A stretch of 64,000 nucleotides of DNA from Synechococcus sp. MW101C3 (GTDB lineage: Bacteria; Cyanobacteriota; Cyanobacteriia; PCC-6307; Cyanobiaceae). The stretch is taken from positions 124,001 through 188,000 of the forward strand of contig NZ_NQKX01000003.1 of NCBI RefSeq assembly GCF_002252635.1, given 5' to 3'. The position numbers were made by a program, and so were the translations under genes. The notes under the pieces are model-generated. The model was given only the letters and a program-made list of their open reading frames with translations, searched no databases and was not told the DNA's origin. Shown piece by piece: positions 25,587-34,162 of this stretch (position 1 is the first letter of the stretch; every line of letters starts with the position of its first letter).

Positions 25587-26055
25587 TCTCCACCCGGTGC
25601 GCCCGTCCGGGGGCGATCCGCAGCGTGTCGCCCGCCACCAGCTCCCGGCTGGTGGTTTCATCGGCGAAGGCCAGGCGGGCGCCACCGCGCAGCACCAGCA
25701 CCCACTCCTCCAGCGCCTGGCTCTGCCATTGCCCGGCAGGGGTGGACCAGGCGCAGGAATGGATCCGCTCCAGCCGTAGATCGGGGGTGTCGAGCAGCAG
25801 ATCCAGCCGCTCTTCACCCGGCGGCGGACAGGTGCTGGCCAGCAGATTGTCGGCACCCGGAGCGGCAGGCGCCAGGTGTTCGCCCCAGCGGCGGCCGATC
25901 TCAAAGCCGTGGCGGCGGGCCAGTGCCACCACCTCGTGATGGCTGCTGCAATCGCGCAGGGCCTGCTCCACGTCGGGGTCGGCGTCGCTGAGGGCCACGA
26001 AGGCCACCAATTGGCTCACCTTGGCGCGGAACTGCTGCAGATCGCTTTCGGCCAT
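25528..26055 (-). CDS. Nif11-like domain fused to a cupin domain
   Basis: 175 residues. Residues 1-60 match the Nif11/NHLP leader pattern (LQQFRAKVSQL, then EVVALARRHGFEIG). Residues 85-175 form a cupin-like beta barrel (EEWVLVLRGGARLAF, GDTLRIAPGRAHRVE) with one clear His and Glu in the expected metal-site positions. Nif11 segments normally head peptide natural-product precursors; here one is attached to a small enzyme or sensor-like domain, with no double-Gly cleavage site evident. Function is not known. The gene converges on psiE with 59 bp of overlap. Confidence 0.7.
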   Translation of the reverse strand: MAESDLQQFRAKVSQLVAFVALSDADPDVEQALRDCSSHHEVVALARRHGFEIGRRWGEHLAPAAPGADNLLASTCPPPGEERLDLLLDTPDLRLERIHSCAWSTPAGQWQSQALEEWVLVLRGGARLAFADETTSRELVAGDTLRIAPGRAHRVETTDPAPGTLWLALHWRLRS

Positions 26056-26079
26056 GGACCCTGATGCTGAACCTGTCCA

Positions 26080-26580
26080 TCATCCCGGCGGGGCGGAATC
26101 GAGGGTTTTGTGCATCAGCGAGCGCCGGAACGACACCCCTCCCAGTTCCAGATCCTCCATCGCCATCACCTGCCAGCCCTGGCGCTCAAACAGCGGACGG
26201 GAGATGAAGCTGGCCTCCGTGCGCAGGGAGGCCACCCCAGCGGTGCGGGCCAGGGCTTCGAGGGCCTGCAGCAGGACGCCGGCCCGGCCCTGGCGGCAGG
26301 AACGGCCCCGGCAGTACAACAGCGAAACGCGATCCAGCGGCTCCAGCACGGCGAACGCCTCGATGGGCGGCACGGGATCGGTGCCGGAGGGTTCACCCTC
26401 ACTCACCAAGCCGAATCCCCGCTCCAGAGTGAGCCTGAAGTCCGGGCGGTTGAGCGGCAGACCTGCCCAGGCCGCCACTTGTTGCGGGCTGTAAAGCGCA
26501 GGGGCCTGGGTGTGCACGGCATCGCGATACACCTCGATGACGGCGGTGTGATCGTCGGGAGTGAGACGACGGATCAGCAC
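26080..26580 (-). CDS. GNAT-family N-acetyltransferase
   Basis: 166 residues. The start VLIRRLTPDDHTAVIEVYRDAV and the acetyl-CoA-binding turn RGRSCRQGRAGVLLQALE (a variant of RGxGxGxxLL), then an ending FERQGWQ, give the GNAT fold. GTG 26580 was chosen because GNAT proteins begin at this point; an upstream ATG at 26649 would add an unconserved 23-residue tail. The acceptor substrate is unknown. It lies 24 bp upstream of the Nif11-cupin gene on the same strand, so they may be cotranscribed. Confidence 0.78.
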   Translation of the reverse strand: MLIRRLTPDDHTAVIEVYRDAVHTQAPALYSPQQVAAWAGLPLNRPDFRLTLERGFGLVSEGEPSGTDPVPPIEAFAVLEPLDRVSLLYCRGRSCRQGRAGVLLQALEALARTAGVASLRTEASFISRPLFERQGWQVMAMEDLELGGVSFRRSLMHKTLDSAPPG

Positions 26581-26970
26581 GGCTGCAGCCTGGCAAAAGC
26601 GCCGTGCCTTAAAGCGAGGGGGAACGAAGTGTACATTCGCTGCAGCCATGGGTTTCGTTATCTTCCCAGTTATTCACCCATGCCTGAGTGTTGACGAGGA
26701 GAAGAGGACGAAGCTGCCATGCTGAGGCTGTGGGTTGGTGCCGGATCCGCAGCCGGCCGATGGACACCTCAGCACAAAGTGGCGGGCCTCCATCGGCATC
26801 ACATGGCCACTGTTGACGGACCGGGGCGTACTCCCGAGGCGTTTCGAGGCGCTGATCTTTAAGCACGATCTGGCCAGCGTGAAATCGCAGAGTGAGGCGA
26901 TGGTGATCGCATGCGATCGATCCATCGTGTAAGTTGTAGAGCGCAAGGCACGTACAACGGAGAAGATCTC
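26581..26970. other. intergenic region upstream of the AbrB-like gene
   Basis: No gene is supported here. The only structure I see is the inverted repeat at 26933-26958 directly before the downstream gene. Confidence 0.55.
26933..26958. promoter_or_regulatory. inverted repeat GTTGTA-N14-TACAAC before the cyAbrB gene
   Basis: Perfect 6-bp arms at 26933-26938 and 26953-26958 end 12 bp before the ATG. The position fits an autoregulatory operator or a leader hairpin. No protein is known to me for this exact motif. Confidence 0.4.
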
Positions 26971-27339
26971 ATGATCAAAGGAGCAGATTTGCTGGCCAAG
27001 GTCAAGGAGATGGGCGACGTCGGGAAATCCGAAATCGTTCGCGCCTGTGGCTATGTTTCCACCAAGAAGGATGGCTCCGACCGCCTCAACTTCACAGCCT
27101 TCTATGAGGCGCTGCTGGAGGCCAAGGGTGTGGATCTGGGTGCCACCAGCAAGATGGGCAAAGGTGGCCGCAAGCTCAGCTACATCGCCACTGTGCAAGG
27201 CAATGGGAACCTGCTGATCGGCAAGGCCTACACCGCGATGCTGGATCTCAAACCCGGCGACGAATTCGAGATCAAGCTGGGCCGCAAGCAGATCCGGCTG
27301 ATCCCCGCCGGCAGCGAAGATGTCGAGGCCGACGACTGA
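26971..27339 (+). CDS. cyanobacterial AbrB-like transcriptional regulator (cyAbrB)
   Basis: 122 residues. Unlike Bacillus AbrB, the swapped-hairpin DNA-binding domain is at the C-terminus (KAYTAMLDLKPGDEFEIKLGRKQIRLI), the arrangement of cyAbrB proteins. The N-terminal half (GADLLAKVKEM...RACGYVS) is the conserved cyanobacterial extension. These regulators balance carbon and nitrogen metabolism. ATG 26971 follows GGAG at good spacing. Cytochrome c6 follows 26 bp downstream. Confidence 0.88.
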   Translation: MIKGADLLAKVKEMGDVGKSEIVRACGYVSTKKDGSDRLNFTAFYEALLEAKGVDLGATSKMGKGGRKLSYIATVQGNGNLLIGKAYTAMLDLKPGDEFEIKLGRKQIRLIPAGSEDVEADD

Positions 27340-27365
27340 TCCACCCGACCCTGGCGCCGCCACCC

Positions 27366-27779
27366 ATGCCACTTCCCTGCGCCCACCCCTCTGACCCCGG
27401 CCCCGCCGCCCTCAGGCGGCTCCGGCTGGTGGCCTGGCTGGTGGTTTTCGCCGTGATCCTGCTGGCCTGGTGGCCCCGTCCGGCCTGGGGAGACACCCCC
27501 ACCCTGCAGGCCAGCGGCGCCCAGCTGTTCGAGAACCACTGCGTGGGGTGTCACATCAACGGCGGCAACATCCTGCGGCGCGGCAAAACCCTGAAGCTGG
27601 CCGCGCTGCAGCGCCAGGGCATCGACGGCCCCGACGCCATCGCCAGGATCGCCGCCGCCGGCCAGGGCCAGATGAGCGGCTACGCCAAGGTGCTCGGCGA
27701 CGGCGGCGACCAGCTGGTGGCGGCCTGGGTGTGGGAGCAGGCCCTGCGCGACTGGAAACCGGCCCCTCCCGTGGGCTGA
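27366..27779 (+). CDS. petJ: cytochrome c6-like electron carrier
   Basis: 137 residues. A long signal peptide (about 1-42, hydrophobic 20-38, ending AWG) targets the thylakoid lumen. The haem site CVGCH is at 59-63 and the axial Met is at 103 (GQMSGY). NILRRGKTLKL and the WVWEQALRDW ending match cytochrome c6, which carries electrons from cytochrome b6f to photosystem I or to oxidase. Paralogues of the c6B/c6C kind exist, so the petJ symbol is provisional. Confidence 0.85.
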   Translation: MPLPCAHPSDPGPAALRRLRLVAWLVVFAVILLAWWPRPAWGDTPTLQASGAQLFENHCVGCHINGGNILRRGKTLKLAALQRQGIDGPDAIARIAAAGQGQMSGYAKVLGDGGDQLVAAWVWEQALRDWKPAPPVG

Positions 27780-27835
27780 AGGAACAGCGCGCTCAGGCGG
27801 CGAACGCAACCCCTCCGCGCTTCACGGTCGCAACG

Positions 27836-28108
27836 TCATCCGATCGCCTGGATCCACGGGTACACCTGCACCTCGGTCCAGATGCCCTCGCGGGCATACA
27901 CATCGGCGTGCACCAGCGCTTCCACCTGCTCCAGGGCGTCCGCCTCATAGAGGCCGAACACATGGGTGCTGCCTTCGGTGGGTCCGAGCGTGAGCAGCAC
28001 ACCCTCCGCATGTTGGCGGTGCAGGCCGTCAAGGTGCTCCTGCCGAAAGGGGGTGCGCCGCGTGAGGGCGTCCTCGCAGTAGGTGCCCCAGAGCACGAAT
28101 TTCGCCAT
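27836..28108 (-). CDS. YciI-like protein
   Basis: 90 residues with a ferredoxin-like alpha/beta fold. It begins MAKFVLWGTYCEDAL and has the conserved R..HL..L segment and the DPYVxAG-like region as HADVYAREGIW, where the family has its His-Asp pair. The biochemical role is unclear. ATG 28108 gives the normal length. It is 8 bp downstream of the DUF2256 gene on the same strand. Confidence 0.82.
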   Translation of the reverse strand: MAKFVLWGTYCEDALTRRTPFRQEHLDGLHRQHAEGVLLTLGPTEGSTHVFGLYEADALEQVEALVHADVYAREGIWTEVQVYPWIQAIG

Positions 28109-28116
28109 CGCCGTGG

Positions 28117-28302
28117 TCAGCGGGTTGCAGGCTCCACTGTGCCGCCCCGCCGCCGCCGGCAACGCTCGGAGCAATACCGCACCTCCTCCCACACGGCGCT
28201 CCAGCGGCGGCGCCATTGGAACGGCCTGCCGCACACCGGGCAGATCTTGGTGGGGCGGTCACCACGCCGCGACGGCCGGTTGGCAGGCTGTTGTGCTGCC
28301 AT
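28117..28302 (-). CDS. DUF2256 small zinc-ribbon protein
   Basis: 61 residues. The diagnostic [17 protein letters not shown], then W...[11 protein letters not shown], supplies four Cys for a zinc site. DUF2256 proteins are short and of unknown function. ATG 28302 faces feoA divergently, with 39 bp between the starts. Cotranscription with the yciI-like gene is likely. Confidence 0.88.
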   Translation of the reverse strand: MAAQQPANRPSRRGDRPTKICPVCGRPFQWRRRWSAVWEEVRYCSERCRRRRGGTVEPATR

Positions 28303-28341
28303 CCCACCTCCTACGTTGAACAACGCTTCCAGTCCACCACC

Positions 28342-28572
28342 ATGACGCTGGCAACCGCGCCGATCGGTCAGGTCGTCGTGCTGGTCACGCTGCCCCAGCT
28401 CCCCTCCCTCCACGACCGCCTGCGGGCGATGGGATTGCGGCCGGGCTCCGAAGTGCAGGTGCTGCGCCGTGGCTTCCCCGGCGGTCTGCTGCATGTGCGT
28501 TGCGGGCAGGTTGAATTCATGCTGCGGCGCAGTGATGCTGCGGAGATGGCGATCCGACCGCTGGCTGCTTGA
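28342..28572 (+). CDS. feoA: FeoA ferrous iron transport accessory protein
   Basis: 76 residues with an SH3-like beta barrel. [19 protein letters not shown] is the family core, and the ending region [16 protein letters not shown] is typical. FeoA is a small cytoplasmic partner of FeoB. It ends 5 bp from the feoB stop on the opposite strand instead of preceding feoB in an operon. Confidence 0.9.
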   Translation: MTLATAPIGQVVVLVTLPQLPSLHDRLRAMGLRPGSEVQVLRRGFPGGLLHVRCGQVEFMLRRSDAAEMAIRPLAA

Positions 28573-28577
28573 TCCGC

Positions 28578-30428
28578 TCAGCCCAGACCAAGCAGCAGGC
28601 CGCCCTGATAGGTGAGCAGGGCCATCACCCAGGCCAGCGTGAACGACCAGGCCAGCGACACCAACACGAACACGCGGCTGCGCGATTCCTGCCACTGCAC
28701 CGCCACCGTGGACAGGCACGGGGTGTAGAGCAGCGTGAACATCATGAAACTGACGGCCTGCAGCGGCGTGATCGCCTGCACCAACGCTCCGCCCAGGCCC
28801 GCCTGGCTGGTGGCATAGATCACCGCCATCGCCCCCAGCAGGATTTCCTTGGCCACGAACCCGAAGATCAGCGACACCGTGAGGGAGGGGTTCATGCCGA
28901 TCGGCCCGAGCAGCGGCTGGAAGGTGCGTCCGATCATTCCGGACAGCGAGAGGCCGGAAAGGGGGTCGACACCGGGCGGCAGGTTGTTGAGCAGCCACAC
29001 GGCGATCACGCCGATCACGATGAACTGGCGGGTGGTGAAGAAGAAATTCACCATCTGCTGCCAGGCGCGCTGCAGCATGGTGTCGAGACTGGGGGTGCGG
29101 TAAGGGGGCAGCTCGAGCACGAATCCCTCGCGGCCGCGGTACACGTGCTTGAACAGCAGTGCCGTGAGCACCGCCGCCACGAAGCTCATCACGTAGAAGC
29201 CGAACACCACCAGCCCCGCCGCCCACCAGGGGCGAACAAAAAAGGCGCCGGCCATGAACACGAACACCGCCAGCCGCGCCTGGCAGAGCGAGAACGGGAT
29301 CACCAGCATCGACAGCAGCCGCCGGGGACGGTCGCGGATCACCCGGGTGCCCATGATCGCCGGCACGTTGCAGCCGAAGCCCATGATCTGCAGCACGAAG
29401 CTGCGGCCATCCATGCCGAGCCAGTGCATGAAGCCGTCCATCAGGAAGGCGGAGCGGGCCAGATAGCCCGAGTCTTCGATCAGGGAGATCATCAGATAGA
29501 AGAGGAAGATGATCGGCATGAAGCTCACCACCGTGGTGAGCCCGAGCCAGAGCCCATCGGTGGCCAGGTGCACGAGGAAGGGCGAAAGCCGCAGCGACTG
29601 CAGCAGCGGTAGCAGCAGCCGGGTTTCCAGTGCATCGGCGGCAGTGCCGAGCAGCTCCTGCAGTGGCGTGCCGATCGCGTAGATCGCCTGGAACATGGCC
29701 AACATCACGACCAGGAACGCCAGCACCCCCACCGCCGGATGCAGCAGGAAGCGGTCGATGCGGTGGCTGAGCCGGTCGATCAGGCCGTGTGGTGCCTGCA
29801 CACAGGCTGCTGACAACGCCTGCAGGCGCGCGTCGAGTGCATCGGGCTCGAGCCGGGCCGGGGGCGGGAAGGTGGTCGCCTCCAGGCGATGAATCTGATC
29901 GAGGAGATCCGGCACCCCGCGACCGCTGCGGGCGCTGATCGGCACCACCGGCACCTGCAGGTCTTCACTGAGGCGGACCGCGTTCACCTTCACGCCGAAG
30001 CGCGCGGCTTCGTCGCTCATGTTGAGCGCCACGATGAACGGCAGGCCGGTGGCGCGCAGCTCCAGGGCGAGGCGCAGCTGGGTGGCGGCGCGGCTGGTGT
30101 TGATCACCAGCACGATCAGATCCGGCGGGGCTGTGGCCAGATAGCGGCGCACGATCGCCTCGTCTTCGCTGCTGCCCTTGAGGTCATGGATGCCGGGCAG
30201 ATCCACCAGTTGGTAGTCGTTGCCGAAGGCATCGCTGGGCAGTTCACCGCGCAGCAGATCTACGGTGAGGCCCGGCCAGTTGGCCACATGGGCGCGGCCG
30301 CCGGTGAGCTTGTTGTAGAGGGTGGATTTGCCGGTGTTGGGCATGCCGATCAAGGCCACCTGGCGCACCCCGCCCGGCAGCGCCGCCGCCGAGCCGGACG
30401 TATGGCAACCCTGGGTGATCGCAGGCAT
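28578..30428 (-). CDS. feoB: FeoB ferrous iron transporter
   Basis: 616 residues. The G domain occupies the first 190: G1 GMPNTGKST at 28-36, NWPGLTVD as switch I, DLPG near 76, and N-M-S-D as G4. A helical GDI-like domain follows. The membrane part has two Gate motifs ([12 protein letters not shown] and [11 protein letters not shown]) that carry Fe2+ inward. FeoB is shorter than the ~770-residue E. coli form, as in many cyanobacteria. Orientation is convergent with feoA. I did not find a clear Fur box upstream of 30428. Confidence 0.93.
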   Translation of the reverse strand: MPAITQGCHTSGSAAALPGGVRQVALIGMPNTGKSTLYNKLTGGRAHVANWPGLTVDLLRGELPSDAFGNDYQLVDLPGIHDLKGSSEDEAIVRRYLATAPPDLIVLVINTSRAATQLRLALELRATGLPFIVALNMSDEAARFGVKVNAVRLSEDLQVPVVPISARSGRGVPDLLDQIHRLEATTFPPPARLEPDALDARLQALSAACVQAPHGLIDRLSHRIDRFLLHPAVGVLAFLVVMLAMFQAIYAIGTPLQELLGTAADALETRLLLPLLQSLRLSPFLVHLATDGLWLGLTTVVSFMPIIFLFYLMISLIEDSGYLARSAFLMDGFMHWLGMDGRSFVLQIMGFGCNVPAIMGTRVIRDRPRRLLSMLVIPFSLCQARLAVFVFMAGAFFVRPWWAAGLVVFGFYVMSFVAAVLTALLFKHVYRGREGFVLELPPYRTPSLDTMLQRAWQQMVNFFFTTRQFIVIGVIAVWLLNNLPPGVDPLSGLSLSGMIGRTFQPLLGPIGMNPSLTVSLIFGFVAKEILLGAMAVIYATSQAGLGGALVQAITPLQAVSFMMFTLLYTPCLSTVAVQWQESRSRVFVLVSLAWSFTLAWVMALLTYQGGLLLGLG

Positions 30429-30674
30429 CCCCTCACGTTAGGAGCAGAAAACAAGGCGCAGCCCTCAGCGCGCGGAGGTAGGCGCCAACCAGACCATCGC
30501 GCCTCAGCTGGCGATCCAAAAGCAACCCGGATGACCCGCACGGCCCATCCACCAGCGATCCAGGCGGCCAGCGATCAGCACGCCAAGAGGCGAACCTGAT
30601 GGCGATCCGGCCACGGCCGCTCCCAGGCCCGCGCAGATCGCCATGCTGGGGTCAACAACGCCAACGGACGCTCC

Positions 30675-31676
30675 ATGCAGATCACCACCTGGCAGGCTGA
30701 TGCTGCCGGAGCCCCGCTGCAGCGCAGCAGCGCCGAGCTGTTGCCTCCAGGCCCCGGCGAAGCGCTGCTGGAGGTGCTGCACTGCGGCCTGTGCCACAGC
30801 GATCTGTCGATGCTCGACAACCACTGGGGGATCAGCAGCTATCCGCTGGTGGCCGGCCATGAGGCGGTGGGCCGGGTGGTGGCGGTGGGCGAAGGGGTGC
30901 CGGAAACGCTGATCGGCCAGCTGCGCGGCCTGGGCTGGATCGCCGGAAGCTGCAGCCACTGCGCCCTGTGCCTCGGGGGGGATCAGAACCTCTGCGCCGA
31001 CCTGGAGGCGAGCGTGGTAGGCCGCAGCGGCGGCTTCGCCAGCCATGTGAAAGCCCAGCAGGACTGGCTGATCCCCATCCCCGACAGCCTCGATCCAGCC
31101 CTGGCGGGCCCCCTGTTCTGCGGCGGCATCACCGTGTTCGCGCCCCTGATCGACGAGGCCGTCTCCCCCACCGCCCATGTGGGCGTGATCGGCATCGGCG
31201 GGTTGGGCCACATGGCGCTGCAGTTCGCCCGCGCCTGGGGCTGCCAGGTGACCGCCATCACCACCAACCCCGCCAAGGCGGAGGAGGCGCGCGGCTTCGG
31301 GGCCCATGAGATCCAGCTGCTGGGCGATCTGGCCGCCACGCCGAACCGCTACGACCTGATCATCAACACCACCAACCAACCGCTGGATTGGGACGCGGTG
31401 GTGAACGCCCTGGCACCGAAGGGCCGGCTGCACCAGCTCGGTGTGACGCTGGAGCCCATCCCCTTCAATGTGTTCCCGTTCATCGCCGGACGGCGCCAGT
31501 TCACCGGCAGCCCCACCTCCTCACCCGCCAGCCTGCTGAAGATGATGGAGTTCTGCGCGCGGCACGGCATCCAACCCCAGGTGGAAAGCCTGCCCATGCA
31601 CGAGATCAACACCGCCATCGCCCGGCTGCGCAGCGGCGATGTGCGCTACCGCTTCGTGCTCGACGGACCGGCCTGA
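30675..31676 (+). CDS. zinc-dependent NAD(P) alcohol dehydrogenase, medium-chain
   Basis: 333 residues. Catalytic zinc ligands come from CGLCHSD near 37 and GHE near 62. The structural zinc loop CSHCALCLGGDQNLC follows at about 93-107. The Rossmann motif GIGGLGHMALQFA begins near 173. This is the AdhC/CAD-like branch, usually NADPH-dependent aldehyde reductase or alcohol dehydrogenase. Substrate is not assigned. It is a single-gene unit. Confidence 0.9.
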   Translation: MQITTWQADAAGAPLQRSSAELLPPGPGEALLEVLHCGLCHSDLSMLDNHWGISSYPLVAGHEAVGRVVAVGEGVPETLIGQLRGLGWIAGSCSHCALCLGGDQNLCADLEASVVGRSGGFASHVKAQQDWLIPIPDSLDPALAGPLFCGGITVFAPLIDEAVSPTAHVGVIGIGGLGHMALQFARAWGCQVTAITTNPAKAEEARGFGAHEIQLLGDLAATPNRYDLIINTTNQPLDWDAVVNALAPKGRLHQLGVTLEPIPFNVFPFIAGRRQFTGSPTSSPASLLKMMEFCARHGIQPQVESLPMHEINTAIARLRSGDVRYRFVLDGPA

Positions 31677-31707
31677 GCCGGACGCCAGCGCCTCAGGTGC
31701 CGGTGCG

Positions 31708-32355
31708 TCAGCCGCCGGCGGGAGAGCGGCGGAACACCAGCAGGCGGTTGTTGGCCGGCAGCGGAAGATCCGCTTCCGGCACCAGCCCCTGAGCACGTGC
31801 GATGGCGATCAGCTTCAGGCTGTCGCGCACCCCCATGGCGGGATCGATCGCGCGCAGGTGGGCGTCAAAGGCGGCATTGCTGGCGCTGGTGTGCACACCG
31901 CCGTCGTGGAAGGGGCCGTAAAGCAGAAACAGCCCACCCGCAGCCAGCACCCGGGCACTGCCGGCGAACAGAGCGGGCACGGCCGCCGCCGGCATGATGT
32001 GGGCGGTGTTGGCGCTGAACACCGCATCGAACGGACCGGCCGGCCAGTCAGGCTGGGTCACATCCAGCTGCAGCGGCGGCAGCAGCTGGCCGACGGCCAG
32101 CGCGCCGTCGGCGCTGGCGTGCGCCTGGCGCCGCCGCAGCCCCGGCAGGTGCTCAGGCCGGTCGCTGAGTTGCCAGCGTACGGGCAGGTGCTGGCTGAAA
32201 TGCACGCCGTGCTGGCCGGTGCCCGAGCCCACCTCCAGCACCAGTGCCGGCCGGTCGGGGGGCTGGGGCAGCCACGTACGCAGCGCCTCCAGCAACGGCT
32301 GCTTGTTGCGCTCGCAGGCTTCGGAAAAGGGTAGATCGAGCGGCTGGGGGGGCAT
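31708..32355 (-). CDS. DUF938 family SAM-dependent methyltransferase
   Basis: 215 residues. The opening FSEACERNKQPLLEAL, the SAM-binding EVGSGTGQHGVHF, then FSANTAHIMP and LFLLYGPFHDGG are hallmarks of DUF938 proteins, a class I methyltransferase fold with unknown substrate. It begins 11 bp after the trpA stop, on the same strand, so it may be carried on the ndhL-DUF3007-trpA transcript. Confidence 0.88.
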   Translation of the reverse strand: MPPQPLDLPFSEACERNKQPLLEALRTWLPQPPDRPALVLEVGSGTGQHGVHFSQHLPVRWQLSDRPEHLPGLRRRQAHASADGALAVGQLLPPLQLDVTQPDWPAGPFDAVFSANTAHIMPAAAVPALFAGSARVLAAGGLFLLYGPFHDGGVHTSASNAAFDAHLRAIDPAMGVRDSLKLIAIARAQGLVPEADLPLPANNRLLVFRRSPAGG

Positions 32356-32366
32356 GGGCAGGGCGC

Positions 32367-33209
32367 TCAGCTGTCGAGGGCCTGGCGCAGGCCGGTCAGA
32401 TAGGCACCTGCCGCCGCCGGCACCGACTCCGCAGCGGACGCTGCCGCTGCCATCACCTTCACCAGCGCGCTGCCCACGATCGCGCCATCGGCGCCCCAAT
32501 CGCGCACCTGGCGGGCCTGCTCCGGCCCGGAGATGCCGAAGCCCACGGCCACCGGCGTGGGCCCCATGGCCTTGAGTTGCTGCACCAGGCCGCCCACGCG
32601 CAGTTCCATCGCCGCACGCACACCGGTGACCCCGGTGACGCTGACCAGATAGGTGAAGCCCCGGCTGGCGGCGGCGATGCGCCCCATGCGCTCGGATGGG
32701 GTGGTGGGGGCCACCAGCAGCACCAGATCAAGCCCCTCCGCCGCGGCGATCGGCGAGAGCCGCTCCGCTTCCTCCAACGGCAGATCCGGCACCACCAGGC
32801 CGGCGGCGCCGGCAGCGGCGGCCTCACGGCAGAAGGTGTCCATGCCGCGGTTGAGCAGCGGGTTGCTGTAGGTGAACAGCACCAGGGGAGTGGTGAGCTG
32901 ACCGCGCAGGCCGGTGAGCATGTCGAGCACCTTGCCCGGCGTGGTGCCGGCGGCGAGGGCGCGGCTGGCGGCCGCCTGGATCACCGGGCCATCGGCCAGC
33001 GGATCGCTGTAGGGGATGCCCAGCTCGATCAGGTCGGCGCCGGCCTCCTGAAGGGCGAGCAGGGTGGCGGCGGTGGTGGCCAGATCCGGATCACCAGCCA
33101 TCAGGAACGGCATCAAGGCGCAACGGCCCTGCGCCTGCAGCTGGCTGAACCGTGCCTGGATGGCCGTGGTGCCGCTGGCGGCGACATTGCTGGACGGGGT
33201 GGCGCTCAT
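32367..33209 (-). CDS. trpA: tryptophan synthase alpha subunit
   Basis: 280 residues, a TIM barrel that cleaves indole-3-glycerol phosphate and hands indole to TrpB. Catalytic Glu and Asp lie in [19 protein letters not shown]; the phosphate-binding loop is [14 protein letters not shown] 33209 yields the usual length. It follows DUF3007 and ndhL in the order common in cyanobacteria. TrpB is not in this window. Confidence 0.95.
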   Translation of the reverse strand: MSATPSSNVAASGTTAIQARFSQLQAQGRCALMPFLMAGDPDLATTAATLLALQEAGADLIELGIPYSDPLADGPVIQAAASRALAAGTTPGKVLDMLTGLRGQLTTPLVLFTYSNPLLNRGMDTFCREAAAAGAAGLVVPDLPLEEAERLSPIAAAEGLDLVLLVAPTTPSERMGRIAAASRGFTYLVSVTGVTGVRAAMELRVGGLVQQLKAMGPTPVAVGFGISGPEQARQVRDWGADGAIVGSALVKVMAAAASAAESVPAAAGAYLTGLRQALDS

Positions 33210-33305
33210 TCGGAGCCGGATCCTGCACGCTCTGGCCGTGAGCCTATGGGGTCGCTGGCAGGACGTCCCAGCAAGCCCTGGGCCCAATGCCTCAGCCGCG
33301 CTGGC

Positions 33306-33641
33306 TCAAAGACTGGCGTCGTCCTTGAGCTGGCCGATCTCACGCAGCAGGCGTTCCTGCTCGGCAGGGCTGAGGGCGTCGAACTCCTTCTGGAGCTGCT
33401 CGGCGGTGATGGCGTCGTAGCCGGCGCGGTACTGGCGGCGCTGCTCCATGAAGGTCATCTTGCCGGTGACCACCCGCAGCAGGTAACTGCCCGTCCAGCC
33501 GAGCACGATCAAGATCAGAACAGCCTCGGCGGCGATGCCGGCCGAAAAGCCCTCGAAGCCGGCCGCCTTGAACCCCCAGTAGCCAAGGCCACCGAGGCCG
33601 AACACGCCAAGCCCAAGCAGCAGTGCCTGGCCGCGCGTCAT
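33306..33641 (-). CDS. DUF3007 membrane protein
   Basis: 111 residues. Two helices lie in the first 60 ([18 protein letters not shown] and [18 protein letters not shown]), followed by a charged coiled C-terminus. DUF3007 is conserved in cyanobacteria and plant chloroplasts and sits next to ndhL. The start overlaps the ndhL stop by 4 nt (ATGA). A link to the NDH-1 complex is plausible from context. Confidence 0.86.
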   Translation of the reverse strand: MTRGQALLLGLGVFGLGGLGYWGFKAAGFEGFSAGIAAEAVLILIVLGWTGSYLLRVVTGKMTFMEQRRQYRAGYDAITAEQLQKEFDALSPAEQERLLREIGQLKDDASL

Positions 33642-33886
33642 TCGCCCTGGCCGGCAAGCCTGAAGTTGAGGAAGGGCGAAAACACGATCATGCCCGGGAA
33701 GAACAGGAACACCAGGCCGTAGACGGCCGTGCGCTCGATCTTGCCCATCACCATCCAGCGCTTGTTCATCCAGAAGAAGAGGACCAGCGGCACCACCACC
33801 AGATAGGCCCCGCCAAGCAGCAGGTAGGCACCGAGCACCAGCAGGGTGTCAAGCGGCAGGGTGCTGAGAAACCCGGGCAACGGCAC
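33638..33886 (-). CDS. ndhL: NAD(P)H-quinone oxidoreductase subunit L
   Basis: About 82 residues and two transmembrane helices ([21 protein letters not shown] and [20 protein letters not shown]) joined by [16 protein letters not shown], the signature of NdhL, a small thylakoid NDH-1 subunit specific to oxygenic phototrophs. No ATG precedes the first helix. GTG 33886 is chosen; TTG 33910 is an alternative that would add 8 residues. First gene of the ndhL-DUF3007-trpA run. Confidence 0.88.
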   Translation of the reverse strand: MPLPGFLSTLPLDTLLVLGAYLLLGGAYLVVVPLVLFFWMNKRWMVMGKIERTAVYGLVFLFFPGMIVFSPFLNFRLAGQGE

Positions 33887-33927
33887 GGAGGAAGAGGCAG
33901 GGTGCGGCAAATCTAGGATCAGTACGC

Positions 33928-34011
33928 GGGGGCATGGCGGAACCGGTAGACGCAGCGGACTTAAAATCCGCAGGCCGCAAGGCTGTGGGGGTTCAAGTCC
34001 CCCTGCCCCCA
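33928..34011 (+). tRNA. tRNA-Leu (anticodon UAA)
   Basis: 84 nt. The acceptor arms GGGGGCA (33928-33934) and TGCCCCC (34004-34010) pair fully. The anticodon stem GCGGA/TCCGC encloses a loop CTTAAAA with anticodon TAA. A long class II variable arm and a GTTCAAGTC T-loop follow. CCA is not encoded and there is no intron. It faces away from ndhL and is followed by accessory DNA. Confidence 0.95.
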
Positions 34012-34162
34012 TCGGTCAGATCCCTTCCGGTAACTGGCATTTACGAAATAGCCTGTCCGCAGGGGTCGGGACCCACTAGGCACTGGTTAGGCACGAAAAC
34101 ACCCAAAAGGGAGCGAGCTAGGCACGGTTTTTGGCACGGTGCCTTTGGCAGGCAAAGACGTC

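Noticed and set aside
28117-29226. Long minus-strand frame covering the DUF2256 gene and part of feoB
   Set aside because: It is the wrong frame of feoB; only its last 61 codons (DUF2256) carry real motifs and a good start.
34012-34162. Possible att site at the tRNA-Leu 3' end
   Set aside because: I could not find a second copy of the tRNA 3' sequence or an integrase in the window.
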